Shown: positions 1-7,982 of the stretch, piece by piece
Position numbering within the stretch: position 1 is the first letter of the stretch
How the letters are laid out: every line of letters begins with the position of its first letter
NCBI GenBank assembly: GCA_023410675.1
Contig: JAEYPM010000070.1
Span: forward strand, 1-16,941
Direction: 5' to 3'
Source: Bacillota bacterium
GTDB lineage: Bacteria > Bacillota > Clostridia > Lachnospirales > Cellulosilyticaceae
Length of the DNA stretch: 16,941 bases
Made by a program: the position numbers and the translations under genes
Notes under the pieces: model-generated
What the model saw: only the letters and a program-made list of their open reading frames with translations
Databases searched by the model: none
Told to the model about the DNA's origin: nothing

Positions 1-8
1 TATCTAGT

Positions 9-91
9 AAGCTCTAACACAGTGTTGTCCCCCTATTCTCGTGAGAATTTGTGTTTCTAATGGGACAATACCATATTGTTAGAGCTTTTTC
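9..91 (+). terminator. Nested three-helix hairpin ending in a T-run (terminator or 3' end of a small RNA)
   Basis: The arms AAGCTCTAACA (9-19) and TGTTAGAGCTT (77-87) pair perfectly over 11 bp and are followed by a T-run (86-90), as in an intrinsic terminator read on the plus strand. Inside lie a second perfect 7-bp helix, TTGTCCC (25-31) with GGGACAA (62-68), and a small hairpin, ATTCTC (35-40) with GAGAAT (43-48). Three stacked helices are more than a plain terminator needs, so this may be the 3' part of a structured RNA whose upstream part is outside the window. I could not assign it to a known RNA family. Confidence 0.6.
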
Positions 92-172
92 AATTTGTAA
101 ATTTAACTAGCACAACAAGTTAACTTAAGACAATTATGACATCGTAATTTAATTTTATCGTCCTATGATATA

Positions 173-181
173 TGCTATAAT
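173..181 (+). promoter_or_regulatory. Extended -10 promoter for the helicase gene
   Basis: TGCTATAAT matches an extended -10 element (TGnTATAAT) exactly. No convincing -35 box lies 16-18 nt upstream, which is normal for extended -10 promoters. It ends 30 nt before the helicase start codon and lies after the hairpin at 9-91, so the helicase unit is probably transcribed independently of what lies upstream. Confidence 0.65.
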
Positions 182-211
182 AGAATTAGTTTTTTACAAT
201 AATAATGAAAG

Positions 212-2095
212 ATGTTGATTGACTTGAAGCAAATGTTAAATAACAGGCAAAAAGAAGCAGTTACCATGCCTCTTGGCCCTACTATGGTTTTAGCAGGTCC
301 TGGTTCAGGAAAAACTCATGTCATTGTTCATCGAATCAATTATATGATTCGCTTTCTTAAGTGCATGCCACATGAAATATTAGTAATTACTTTTACCAGA
401 GCTGCTGCTGATGAAATGAAAATGAGGTTTATCAATGAATATTCTATTTTCTCTGTACATTTTGGGACTTTCCATTCAGTCTTTTATAAAATGCTTAGAG
501 CCGTATATCAAGATAAGTATACCATAAATAATCTAATAGATGAGAGTGAAAAAAGAAAAATTATTGAAAACTTATATATTAAGTTAGACGGTGAAGATTA
601 TGATGACTTTGTCAATGAGTTTATGAAACATATGTCCCTTATGCGTAATCAGCTCATACATCTTAAGCATTATAACCCAGATGGGATTTCAAAAGAGCAC
701 TTTATGGACTTGTATGAAAGCTATGAAAATTATAAGGCAATGACAATGCGCTTTGACTTTGATGATATGGTGGTCACCTGTTATGAAGAACTTACTCAAA
801 ATCCTAAATTTTTATCCTATTTTAGGGGAAAATATAAGTATATTCTAATAGATGAATTTCAAGATATTAATCTGGCACAATTTGAGATCATAAAACTTTT
901 AGCAAATGAACATCAAAATATTTTTATTGTTGGAGATGATGATCAAAGCATTTATAAATTTCGTGGGGCAAAACCGGAGTTTTTACTAAATTTTAATAAT
1001 CATTTTAAAAATACTAGAAAAGTTATTTTAGACACTAATTATAGATCAACTGAAAACATTGTAAACGCTAGCAATGCCCTGATTGCTCATAATAAATTTA
1101 GATATCCTAAAATAGTTCATGCATATAATAAAAGAGGGCAAAATCCTCATATTATTTATTGTAAGGATGCAAAGCAACAGGCACAGAAGATTAGAGAAAA
1201 GGTTCTAGAACTTAACAAAGAAGGTGAGCTATTAAGAAATATTGCAGTTATCTATCGTTCTAATATTGAGGTTCGTCCAGTAATGGAAGAGTTTGTTTCA
1301 TCAAATATTGCATTTGCCATAAGAGACGAATGTATGACATTATATGATCAATGGATAGCAAAAGATATTCTGGCCTACCTTAAATTAAGTAAAGATCTAT
1401 CACAAGATGAGCTTGTTTACCAACTTATTAATAGACCAAGCAGATTTATTAGTAAAACAGCTTTGTATGTCGCCAAAAAATTAAATGGCCCTATTTTATA
1501 TAATTTATTAAAAATAGATGAACTAAGTCAGTGGCAAAAAGATCATATTCAAGAATTTATTTTTCATTTACAATGCATTCAAAAAATGCCACTTGGGAAA
1601 GCTGTTGCTTATATAAGAAAAAAGGTTGAATATGATCGATATGTATTTGATTATTGTAGTTACAGGAAAATACCATGTGACACGCTAATGGAAGTGTTAG
1701 ATGAATTAGAAGAATCTTGCTCTAGTTATTTGGATGTTTATACATGGGAAGATTATTTATATAATATTGCACAGAATATAAAAAGATACCAAAGAAAATT
1801 AAAGACAGAAAAGGAAGGGGTCTTGCTAACAACAATGCATAGTGCAAAAGGTTTGGAGTTTAATACAGTATTTATTTTAAATTTAGTAGATGGGGTTGTA
1901 CCTTATCATAAAAGTATCAAGGAAGCAGATAGAGAAGAGGAACGAAGGTTACTCTATGTTGCCATGACACGTGCAAAGACAAATTTATATTTGTATATTC
2001 CAAAACAGAGATATAAAAAAAGAACAGATATATCACCCTTTTTAAAGGAAATCATACGTACACAATCAAAATTAGTAAACATAGGAGGAAAATAA
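212..2095 (+). CDS. UvrD/PcrA-like superfamily 1A ATP-dependent DNA helicase
   Basis: A 3'-5' DNA helicase of the UvrD/Rep/PcrA type, expected to unwind DNA in repair or to clear proteins from DNA in the cytoplasm. Motifs appear in the right order: Walker A GPGSGKT (29-35), motif Ia FTRAAADEM (61-69), GTFHS (85-89), Walker B DEFQD (214-218), motif III GDDDQSIYKFRGA (241-253), motif IV NYRST (276-280), then TTMHSAKGLEF and the arginine-finger motif VI LLYVAMTRAK near the C-terminus. At 627 aa it is shorter than PcrA/UvrD (about 720-750 aa) and ends soon after motif VI, so it lacks the usual C-terminal extension that binds partners. The start at 212 has only a weak ribosome site; an in-frame ATG at 233 is an alternative. 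It is probably co-translated with the small membrane protein that follows after one base. Confidence 0.93.
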   Translation: MLIDLKQMLNNRQKEAVTMPLGPTMVLAGPGSGKTHVIVHRINYMIRFLKCMPHEILVITFTRAAADEMKMRFINEYSIFSVHFGTFHSVFYKMLRAVYQDKYTINNLIDESEKRKIIENLYIKLDGEDYDDFVNEFMKHMSLMRNQLIHLKHYNPDGISKEHFMDLYESYENYKAMTMRFDFDDMVVTCYEELTQNPKFLSYFRGKYKYILIDEFQDINLAQFEIIKLLANEHQNIFIVGDDDQSIYKFRGAKPEFLLNFNNHFKNTRKVILDTNYRSTENIVNASNALIAHNKFRYPKIVHAYNKRGQNPHIIYCKDAKQQAQKIREKVLELNKEGELLRNIAVIYRSNIEVRPVMEEFVSSNIAFAIRDECMTLYDQWIAKDILAYLKLSKDLSQDELVYQLINRPSRFISKTALYVAKKLNGPILYNLLKIDELSQWQKDHIQEFIFHLQCIQKMPLGKAVAYIRKKVEYDRYVFDYCSYRKIPCDTLMEVLDELEESCSSYLDVYTWEDYLYNIAQNIKRYQRKLKTEKEGVLLTTMHSAKGLEFNTVFILNLVDGVVPYHKSIKEADREEERRLLYVAMTRAKTNLYLYIPKQRYKKRTDISPFLKEIIRTQSKLVNIGGK

Positions 2096-2096
2096 T

Positions 2097-2240
2097 ATGA
2101 GTAAGCAAAAAGGCAAACGAAACAAAGAGAAATTCAATATGTATCAATTTACTTATAAACACAAGAAAGCTATAGTGGGGACTATAAGCTTATTAATTGC
2201 GTTAAGTATGTTGGCTGGAATATTGGGACAGTATCTATAA
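2097..2240 (+). CDS. 47-residue single-pass membrane protein coupled to the helicase gene
   Basis: A small gene starting one base after the helicase stop codon. AGGAGG (2083-2088) lies 8 nt before its ATG, the strongest ribosome site of this unit and embedded in the end of the helicase gene. The product has a strongly basic N-terminal half, about 24 residues with many Lys and Arg, followed by one hydrophobic helix (about residues 25-45, rich in Ile, Leu, Ala and Gly) and ends at once. This fits a small inner-membrane protein with a cytoplasmic basic tail. I do not recognise a family; tiny Lys-rich one-helix proteins such as DUF4044 have a similar layout, but I cannot claim homology. The ideal ribosome site, tight spacing and sensible topology make it a likely real gene. 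Function is unknown. Confidence 0.7.
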   Translation: MSKQKGKRNKEKFNMYQFTYKHKKAIVGTISLLIALSMLAGILGQYL

Positions 2241-2339
2241 TATATGCTGGATCTGTGAGAAAATTTTTATGTATTGGTATTAATAGTTACTGTAATAATA
2301 CTCATAGAATAGTTTTGTAAACATAAAATGGAGGACACT

Positions 2340-3830
2340 ATGAACACAAAAAGAACATTGCTTATTGTTTTGACAGTATTAGGGATTGCTATATTAGGTA
2401 TTGGCATTGGTGTATCAACTTACATATATAAGGAAGTAAAGGTGTTCGATAAGGTATTTGCCTTAGGATTATCTGTAGATGGCTTGCCTATATCAGGGCT
2501 TACAAGGGAAGAAGCCTATGAAATGCTAGAAAAACATATAGAAGATGATTTAAAGGCAAAAAAGCTAGCTTTAGTTTATGATGATGTTTCAGTAGAAATA
2601 CCTTATTCAAAACTTGGAATTATGTATAATATAGATGAAGTTTTAGACGAAGCCTATCAAGTAGGGCATAGTGGGAATATCTTGCAAAGATATCAATATG
2701 CTACTAATCCATACCCTGAAATGAAGTCCTATACACTTTCTTGTGGTTATAATCAAGAAAGTATTCATAAAATATTAGAAAATAATGCAAAGAAGTTTTA
2801 TAAAGAACCACAAAATGCAACTATAAAAAGAGTTAATAAACAGTTCGTGGTAACAGAAGAAGTTAATGGTCAAGAGCTTGATCAAGTGGCTACCTTAGAA
2901 AATATTGTTACATTTTTAGAAAATAACAAGTCAGGGAAAGTTGAGGCTGCCATAAAAATAATGGAACCTACTTATACCGCTGAGTCATTTAAGGATATTC
3001 AAAACTTAGTTTCTAGTTTTTATACAACTTATAATAATGCAGATCCAAATAGAAATATTAATTTAAAAGTGGGATCTGAAAAGATTAATACAACACTCTT
3101 GCCAGGTGAAACCTTTGCCTTTTCTAAATTTATTGAACCAATTACTTATGAGGGAGGATATAGAGCCTCAAAGGTGATTGTAAATGGATTATTAGAAGAA
3201 GGTATAGGCGGAGGGATTTGCCAGGTTGCTTCAACCTTATATAACGCACTACTCATGACAGATCTAGATATTACCATGAGGAGAAATCATTCTTTGTCAG
3301 TTGCTTATGTTCCTTTAGGAAGAGATGCTACATATGCAACAAATGCCATTGATTTTCAATTTAAGAACAATACGCAATATCCTCTATTTATAGAGAGCTA
3401 TTGTGAAAATAATAAACTTTATGTTAATCTTTATGGACATAGTGACCTAAAACCAAAACACACGATAAAATTTGATTCAGTGACAACTGAATCTATACAG
3501 CCTCCTCCTACAAAGTATGTAGATGACCCAACTCTTTTTGAGGGACAAAAGGTTGAAGAAGTAAAAGCTCTATATGGTAAAAAAGTCAAGCTCTATAAAT
3601 TATACTATGATGGTGATGTACTCGTAAAAAAAGAACTGGTTAATGATAGTTATTATAAACCAAGGGCTAGTGTAGTAAAGGTTGGAACAAAAAAGAAAGA
3701 AGTCCCTGTAATCAATCAGAATACAGAGCCCTCTGGTAGTGAGTTGTATCCATCTGATAATGATTCAGAAATGCCTACTTCATGGCCAGTAGATGAATTA
3801 GATCCATTTAGCGACATAATATTTGAATAA
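2340..3830 (+). CDS. Membrane-anchored VanW-domain protein with N-terminal peptidoglycan-binding-like region (YoaR type)
   Basis: An envelope protein with one N-terminal membrane helix (about residues 6-28), so most of it lies outside the membrane. Residues about 45-200 resemble the PG_binding_4 region found before VanW domains. Residues about 225-360 form the VanW domain, with the signature GGGICQVASTLYNA (290-303) and nearby LLPGETFAF. After this comes a segment ending KLYYDGDVLVKKELV and an acidic Ser/Pro tail. The biochemical role of VanW is unknown, and the name does not imply vancomycin resistance; no van ligase or racemase genes are present here. An in-frame ATG at 2328 overlaps GGAGG (2330-2334), which lies 5 nt before the ATG at 2340, so I use 2340 (496 aa). 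It converges on the PBP gene. Confidence 0.88.
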   Translation: MNTKRTLLIVLTVLGIAILGIGIGVSTYIYKEVKVFDKVFALGLSVDGLPISGLTREEAYEMLEKHIEDDLKAKKLALVYDDVSVEIPYSKLGIMYNIDEVLDEAYQVGHSGNILQRYQYATNPYPEMKSYTLSCGYNQESIHKILENNAKKFYKEPQNATIKRVNKQFVVTEEVNGQELDQVATLENIVTFLENNKSGKVEAAIKIMEPTYTAESFKDIQNLVSSFYTTYNNADPNRNINLKVGSEKINTTLLPGETFAFSKFIEPITYEGGYRASKVIVNGLLEEGIGGGICQVASTLYNALLMTDLDITMRRNHSLSVAYVPLGRDATYATNAIDFQFKNNTQYPLFIESYCENNKLYVNLYGHSDLKPKHTIKFDSVTTESIQPPPTKYVDDPTLFEGQKVEEVKALYGKKVKLYKLYYDGDVLVKKELVNDSYYKPRASVVKVGTKKKEVPVINQNTEPSGSELYPSDNDSEMPTSWPVDELDPFSDIIFE

Positions 3831-3871
3831 GATTCATCAAACAAAACTGCAAAACAAAGTATGTAATAATA

Positions 3872-3913
3872 AGCTTTCTATGCTTGACGTAAAAGAGCAT
3901 AGGAGGCTATTTT
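3872..3913 (+). terminator. Probable terminator after the VanW-domain gene
   Basis: Positions 3872-3884 pair with 3896-3908 over 13 bp, including two G-U pairs, with an 11-nt loop. The sequence ATTTTATTG follows on the plus strand. It lies about 40 nt after the VanW-domain stop codon. The T-run is interrupted, so the call is moderate. Confidence 0.5.
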
Positions 3914-3942
3914 ATTGTTAGAAAATGCAAAAAGGGTGAAAA

Positions 3943-3969
3943 AAGAAAGGATGCATCGCATCCTTTCTT
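3943..3969 (-). terminator. Intrinsic terminator of the penicillin-binding protein gene
   Basis: A perfect 12-bp stem, AAGAAAGGATGC (3943-3954) with GCATCCTTTCTT (3958-3969), and a 3-nt loop. Read on the minus strand the stem is followed by a run of T (complement of the A-run at 3939-3944). It lies about 30 nt after the PBP stop codon, as expected for a Rho-independent terminator. Confidence 0.85.
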
Positions 3970-4001
3970 CATAAATAAAAATGAGTTTTTCAAAATATCC
4001 T

Positions 4002-6650
4002 CTAGTTTTGAGGAACAAAGAAATCACCAATGTCATCTTGTGTAGTAGTTCCTTCAGTGGTGTTATTACTTGGCTCAGTAGGCATAGGCTGCACAGGATT
4101 ATCTGGACCAGAAGGTGGCCAATTGCTATCTGGATTATCTGTCCATGGGTCAGGCCAATTATCAGTAGGGTCACTAGGCCAAAATAGATTATCAGAACCA
4201 TGAATATCACAAGGTTGTGTTGGTAAGCCTGGTGTATCTGTCTCACCCTTTTTCTTAGTGATGGTTTTTTCTGTAATCTGATCTGCAGGACAAAATTCAG
4301 TAGCTATTTTATTTGATTCTTTACAGATACGCACTTTAATATGCATATTACAAGGATCCTTAGGTGTATCAGTTTTACTAAAGAACTCAGATTTTACAAC
4401 ATGGTTTGGATCTTGTTCACAAAGCTCTGAAGCAAGAAGCCCTGATAACGTACATATTTTTACTTCAGCCATACCACTTTCTGATACATTAATCTTTGGA
4501 AACTTCTTATACTCTAATCCTTCATGCACTTCTTGCATAATTTTACCCCAAATATCTAGATGGTAGCTTGCACTATTATAACGAAGCTTTTTAGGTGTAT
4601 CATGACCAGTCCAGATAGTAGCAGTATAATAAGGGGTATATCCTGAAAAGAGCAAATCCTTATCATCTGTAGTAGTTCCAGTTTTACCGGCAACAGGCAT
4701 TTTGTTAAAGGTGCTTTTAAGCCTTCCACCTGTACCACGAATAATAACATCTTCCATCATATTTGTTAGTAAAAGTGCAGTAGATTCTTTGATAACCGTA
4801 TGTGTATCTATTTGACTTGGATCTGTATTATCAAGAAGTATATTACCATCTTTATCAACAACTTTTGTAAATAGTATAGGCTCTACATATGTTCCATTGT
4901 TTGCAATTGCTGCATAAGCGACATTAAGTTCCAAAGGTGTAACACCAGTTGTTAATCCACCTAAAGGTAGAGATGCTACTTTGTCAGCGGCAGTAATAGT
5001 CGTAAATCCAAAATTTCGCAAATAATCAAAGGATGTATCACTACCAACAAGTTGACCTGTCTTTACTGCAAGGACATTCATGGAGTTATAAATAGCCTCT
5101 CTGACCGATGTTGGTCCTAAGAACTTACCATTCCAGTTTCTTGGTGTATAAGGTGCACTGCCAGCAATTTTTACTGTATAAGGCTCATCTATAAGCATAG
5201 AACCAGGAGACAGTTTGCCTGTGTCAAGAGCGGGAGCATAGGCAGCAAGTATTTTAAAAGTAGAGCCAGGTTGCCTTGTAGCTTGGGTAGCTCTATTAAA
5301 GGTTCTATTTCCATATTTATCTCCGCGACCGCCAGACATAGCTTTTACGTAGCCATTATGCTGGTCTGAAATGACAAATGCTACTTGAGGTTCAGGTATT
5401 TTAGTGATAACCTCATTTTCTATAATATCACTAGAAGTAATGCCCCAAGCTTCATGTTTGGCTTGCTTGAAGGCTTCTATACTATCTTCGCCACTGACTA
5501 TACCTTCAGTTCCTAAATTAACAACTTCACCATTTGCTTTATTTACTGTTATACTATAATTAATTTTTAGTTCGTATGAAGCTTTTGGATACAGCGACTC
5601 GTCATTAATATATTTGTCCACAATTGCTTGCATCTCAACATCTTGCGTCGTATAAATCTTAAGGCCTCCACCATAAATTAAGTTATTAGCCTGAGTAGAA
5701 GTCATAGCTTTTTGTGTTTGAAGCTTAGCGATAACTTCTTCCACTACTGCATCTACGAAATAGCTATGCTTTGATTTTTCAATAAATTGCTGATGGGTTT
5801 TTTGTATTTTTGCATAAGGATCTTCTGCAAGAGCCGTTTGCTTTTCTGCCTCTGTAATATAGCCTTGCTCAACCATCTTATCAAGAGCTACTTTGCATTT
5901 TTCTTTATTGTGCTCTACATTACTAATAGGGCTATAGTAGCTTGGATTTTGAGTAATACAAGCGATAACAACACTTTCTGCTAGCGTTAGCTGAGAGACA
6001 TCTTTATTAAAATATCTATTTGCGGCAGCTTGAACACCATTAGTTCCATGGCCAAGAGAAATCGTGTTAAGGTAATATTCCAAAATCAAATCCTTATCAT
6101 CATAAATTTTTTCAAATTGAAGGGCTAAATATTGTTCTTGAATTTTTCTAGTAAATTTTTTCTCGGATGTAAGAACGTTATTCTTAATTAGCTGTTGCGT
6201 AATGGTACTTGCACCTTCACTTAAAGAACGATTTTTAATATTAACAAAGACTGCTCTTAAGATACCTTTTAGATCTATACCATTATGTTCATAAAAGCGC
6301 TCATCTTCAAGGGCAATAAAAGCCTTTTGTAAATACTTTGGGATTCTATCTAAAGTAACATAAACTCTATTTTCTCCGCCAGATAAAGTATCTATCTGAT
6401 TGCCATTAGAATCGTAAATAAAAGAAGTATAGTTAGTAGTTGGTTTTAGACTGAGTTGTGTAATATCAGGAGTCCCTTTTATAATTCCCATAAAAACACC
6501 AAGTCCAGCACCAACAAGGGCAAATAACGCAATAATAATAGTTATAAAAAATATTCTAAAAAACATTAATTTGCCTTTGTTTATACGCTTTTTATTTACA
6601 GAGTTGAGCTTTTTATTTCGACGATTATTACTATCTTGTGAATAGTTCAT
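4002..6650 (-). CDS. Class A penicillin-binding protein (bifunctional transglycosylase/transpeptidase, PBP1A type)
   Basis: It polymerises lipid II into glycan strands (GT51 domain) and crosslinks the stem peptides (transpeptidase domain) outside the membrane. From the chosen start: basic cytoplasmic tail, membrane helix about 29-57, GT51 motifs EDERFYEHNG (catalytic Glu115) and GASTITQQ (146-153), then RKIQEQ and YYLNTISLGHG. The transpeptidase has GSTFK (Ser463, Lys466), SMN (523-525) and KTG (656-658). A Cys-containing linker follows, and the last 60 residues are rich in Trp, Pro, Asp and Asn. The frame opens as far as 6749, but GAGGAGG (6660-6666) sits 9 nt before the ATG at 6650, and the promoter at 6675-6702 leaves no room for a longer N-terminus. 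So 882 aa is preferred over 915. Confidence 0.95.
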   Translation of the reverse strand: MNYSQDSNNRRNKKLNSVNKKRINKGKLMFFRIFFITIIIALFALVGAGLGVFMGIIKGTPDITQLSLKPTTNYTSFIYDSNGNQIDTLSGGENRVYVTLDRIPKYLQKAFIALEDERFYEHNGIDLKGILRAVFVNIKNRSLSEGASTITQQLIKNNVLTSEKKFTRKIQEQYLALQFEKIYDDKDLILEYYLNTISLGHGTNGVQAAANRYFNKDVSQLTLAESVVIACITQNPSYYSPISNVEHNKEKCKVALDKMVEQGYITEAEKQTALAEDPYAKIQKTHQQFIEKSKHSYFVDAVVEEVIAKLQTQKAMTSTQANNLIYGGGLKIYTTQDVEMQAIVDKYINDESLYPKASYELKINYSITVNKANGEVVNLGTEGIVSGEDSIEAFKQAKHEAWGITSSDIIENEVITKIPEPQVAFVISDQHNGYVKAMSGGRGDKYGNRTFNRATQATRQPGSTFKILAAYAPALDTGKLSPGSMLIDEPYTVKIAGSAPYTPRNWNGKFLGPTSVREAIYNSMNVLAVKTGQLVGSDTSFDYLRNFGFTTITAADKVASLPLGGLTTGVTPLELNVAYAAIANNGTYVEPILFTKVVDKDGNILLDNTDPSQIDTHTVIKESTALLLTNMMEDVIIRGTGGRLKSTFNKMPVAGKTGTTTDDKDLLFSGYTPYYTATIWTGHDTPKKLRYNSASYHLDIWGKIMQEVHEGLEYKKFPKINVSESGMAEVKICTLSGLLASELCEQDPNHVVKSEFFSKTDTPKDPCNMHIKVRICKESNKIATEFCPADQITEKTITKKKGETDTPGLPTQPCDIHGSDNLFWPSDPTDNWPDPWTDNPDSNWPPSGPDNPVQPMPTEPSNNTTEGTTTQDDIGDFFVPQN

Positions 6651-6674
6651 ATATTTCATCCTCCTCATTTCATT

Positions 6675-6702
6675 ATTATACCAAATAAATATATTAGTGC
6701 AA
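6675..6702 (-). promoter_or_regulatory. Extended -10 promoter for the penicillin-binding protein gene
   Basis: On the minus strand TGGTATAAT (6683-6675) is an extended -10 element. TTGCAC (6702-6697) lies 16 nt upstream as a poor -35 box. Transcription would start near 6668, only a few bases before the ribosome site, giving a leader of about 18 nt. This supports the start codon at 6650. Confidence 0.6.
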
Positions 6703-6771
6703 ATAAAACCTTGCATTAGTACAAGCATAATACGAATATATTTGTACAAAGCCTAATAAGGAGTGTTGGAT

Positions 6772-7452
6772 ATGGGTAAAATACCCTATACCTACAGATA
6801 TAAAAAAAATAAATTAAAGTGGATTAAAATAATCATTATGCTTATTATGATTGTTATAACCAGTGTTTTTTATATTCAACTTGATAGAAAGGTTATTCCT
6901 TCTGCCATTGCTATGGCAAAAATGAGAGCTACTTCTGCTGCTACCCATGCTATTAATAAAGGAATTACTAAAGCAATTGCACTGAATCAACTGACTATAA
7001 AGGATTTGGTTGCCTATGATTATGATGAAAAAGGAGAACTTATATCATGGGATATTAATTCAATCACCATTAACAATTTATCTTCTAGTATTACAGAATG
7101 TAGTATACAGGAACTTGAAAATGTTGATATGGAACCTTACAAAATACCTATAGGTAGCATAGGTAACAACCGTGCACTTTCCAATATAGGGCCTAAAATA
7201 AGTATTGATATTATTCCTGTTGGAACAGTAAAAGTCAATTATGATAATGAAATACGTTCAGTAGGAATTAATCAGGTTCATCATACAGTCTGGCTTAATA
7301 TAGACGCTGTCATTCAATTTGTTGTTCCACTATATTCCGATCAAATTATAGTTAGTCGAAAGGTTGTATTAATTGATAAAGTAATTGCAGGGAAGATTCC
7401 TTCAAGCTATGTCAATGTACCAGAAGAGTCAATATTGGATGTAGCTCCCTAA
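6772..7452 (+). CDS. yunB: Sporulation protein YunB
   Basis: A homologue of Bacillus YunB, a protein needed for normal sporulation and made in the mother cell; its molecular role is not established. The 226-aa product has a basic N-terminus, one membrane helix (about residues 19-36) and an extracytoplasmic remainder. The family's most recognisable stretch is PIGSIGNNRALSNIGPKI followed by IIPVGTVKVNY, and the segment VVPLYSDQIIVSRKVVLIDKVIAG also fits. A GTG at 6763 is in frame, but AAGGAG (6758-6763) sits 8 nt before the ATG at 6772, so the ATG is the better start. It is divergent from the PBP gene across a region of about 120 bp. I could not find a clear sporulation-sigma promoter by eye. 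The gene is good evidence for an endospore-forming host. Confidence 0.85.
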   Translation: MGKIPYTYRYKKNKLKWIKIIIMLIMIVITSVFYIQLDRKVIPSAIAMAKMRATSAATHAINKGITKAIALNQLTIKDLVAYDYDEKGELISWDINSITINNLSSSITECSIQELENVDMEPYKIPIGSIGNNRALSNIGPKISIDIIPVGTVKVNYDNEIRSVGINQVHHTVWLNIDAVIQFVVPLYSDQIIVSRKVVLIDKVIAGKIPSSYVNVPEESILDVAP

Positions 7453-7490
7453 ATTATTATTAACATAAACTAATAATAGCATAAAATAAA

Positions 7491-7519
7491 ATGACTTAAT
7501 ATTATGTTTTTGATATAAT
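7491..7519 (+). promoter_or_regulatory. Promoter-like sequence upstream of the kinase remnant
   Basis: TGATATAAT (7511-7519) is an extended -10 element. ATGACT (7491-7496), 17 nt upstream, matches TTGACA at 4 of 6 positions. It may be the surviving promoter of the decayed kinase gene; whether it still serves hflX, about 460 nt downstream, cannot be told. Confidence 0.4.
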
Positions 7520-7570
7520 ATCAAGTGAAGAAATCCCCTATGCTCTTATGTTTACAGAAGAACAGCTAAA

Positions 7571-7926
7571 ATGTTAAGATTAGATATATCTTCTTATGAA
7601 AAGATTATTGAGAATATGCAGCACTATCTTTCGCTAGGAATCTACTATATTGAAATATACCTTAAAACTAGAGATAGTCTTATGATTTCAAAAAACAAAA
7701 AATGTTTTATATATTCTTTTACTTCTATAATATGGAGCGTAATAATGCCTCAGCAAGTGGAGTTTTTTTAGGAGCTTTTGCAATAGGAATTAATAGAAAA
7801 TATGAGCAAGAATAGTTTGCACAGTTATGTTTGACTTCTGCATTTGCTACAGATCTTGTATAAGACAACAAACATATTACAAAAAAAGATATTGATATTT
7901 TCGTTCAAAAGGAAAAAAATATATAA
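7571..7926 (+). pseudogene. Decayed C-terminal remnant of a PfkB-family sugar kinase
   Basis: This otherwise empty stretch translates, in two frames, into the C-terminal third of a PfkB/1-phosphofructokinase-like kinase. Frame one (7571 to about 7740) gives SSYEKIIENMQHYLSLG, then a stretch ending SLMISKNKKCFI, matching the family pattern before the active site (KYVVVSLGxxGALLVTKD). A frameshift near 7740 moves the match to the frame of 7744-7926. That frame gives NASASGVFLGAFAIGINRKY where an intact enzyme has GAGDSxxAGFxxGL, so the catalytic GAGD is lost. It then gives SAFATDLV and HITKKDIDIFVQK, matching the normal C-terminal end. Two in-frame stops interrupt it (7813-7815 and 7861-7863). 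The N-terminal two thirds are absent. An intact PfkB kinase lies at 14489, but I cannot say the remnant is a copy of it rather than of another family member. Confidence 0.65.
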
Positions 7927-7982
7927 TTTAAAATATTTTTTCTAATGAAAATATAAAATGATCTACAATGAAAGGGTGTTTT

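Noticed and set aside
2340..3830. Vancomycin resistance because of the VanW name
   Set aside because: VanW domains are widespread in Clostridia outside resistance clusters, and no vanHAX or regulator genes are present.
3878..4246. A 122-aa reading frame on the minus strand with hydrophobic segments
   Set aside because: It overlaps the PBP C-terminal coding region in another frame and runs through the terminator at 3943-3969. It is a shadow of a real gene.
7455..7482. AT-only hairpin after yunB as a terminator
   Set aside because: The stem has almost no G-C pairs and no clear T-run, so it is unlikely to terminate.
7571..7771. A 66-aa reading frame taken as a standalone small protein
   Set aside because: Its sequence matches an internal part of PfkB kinases and it ends just after the frameshift, so it is part of the pseudogene.
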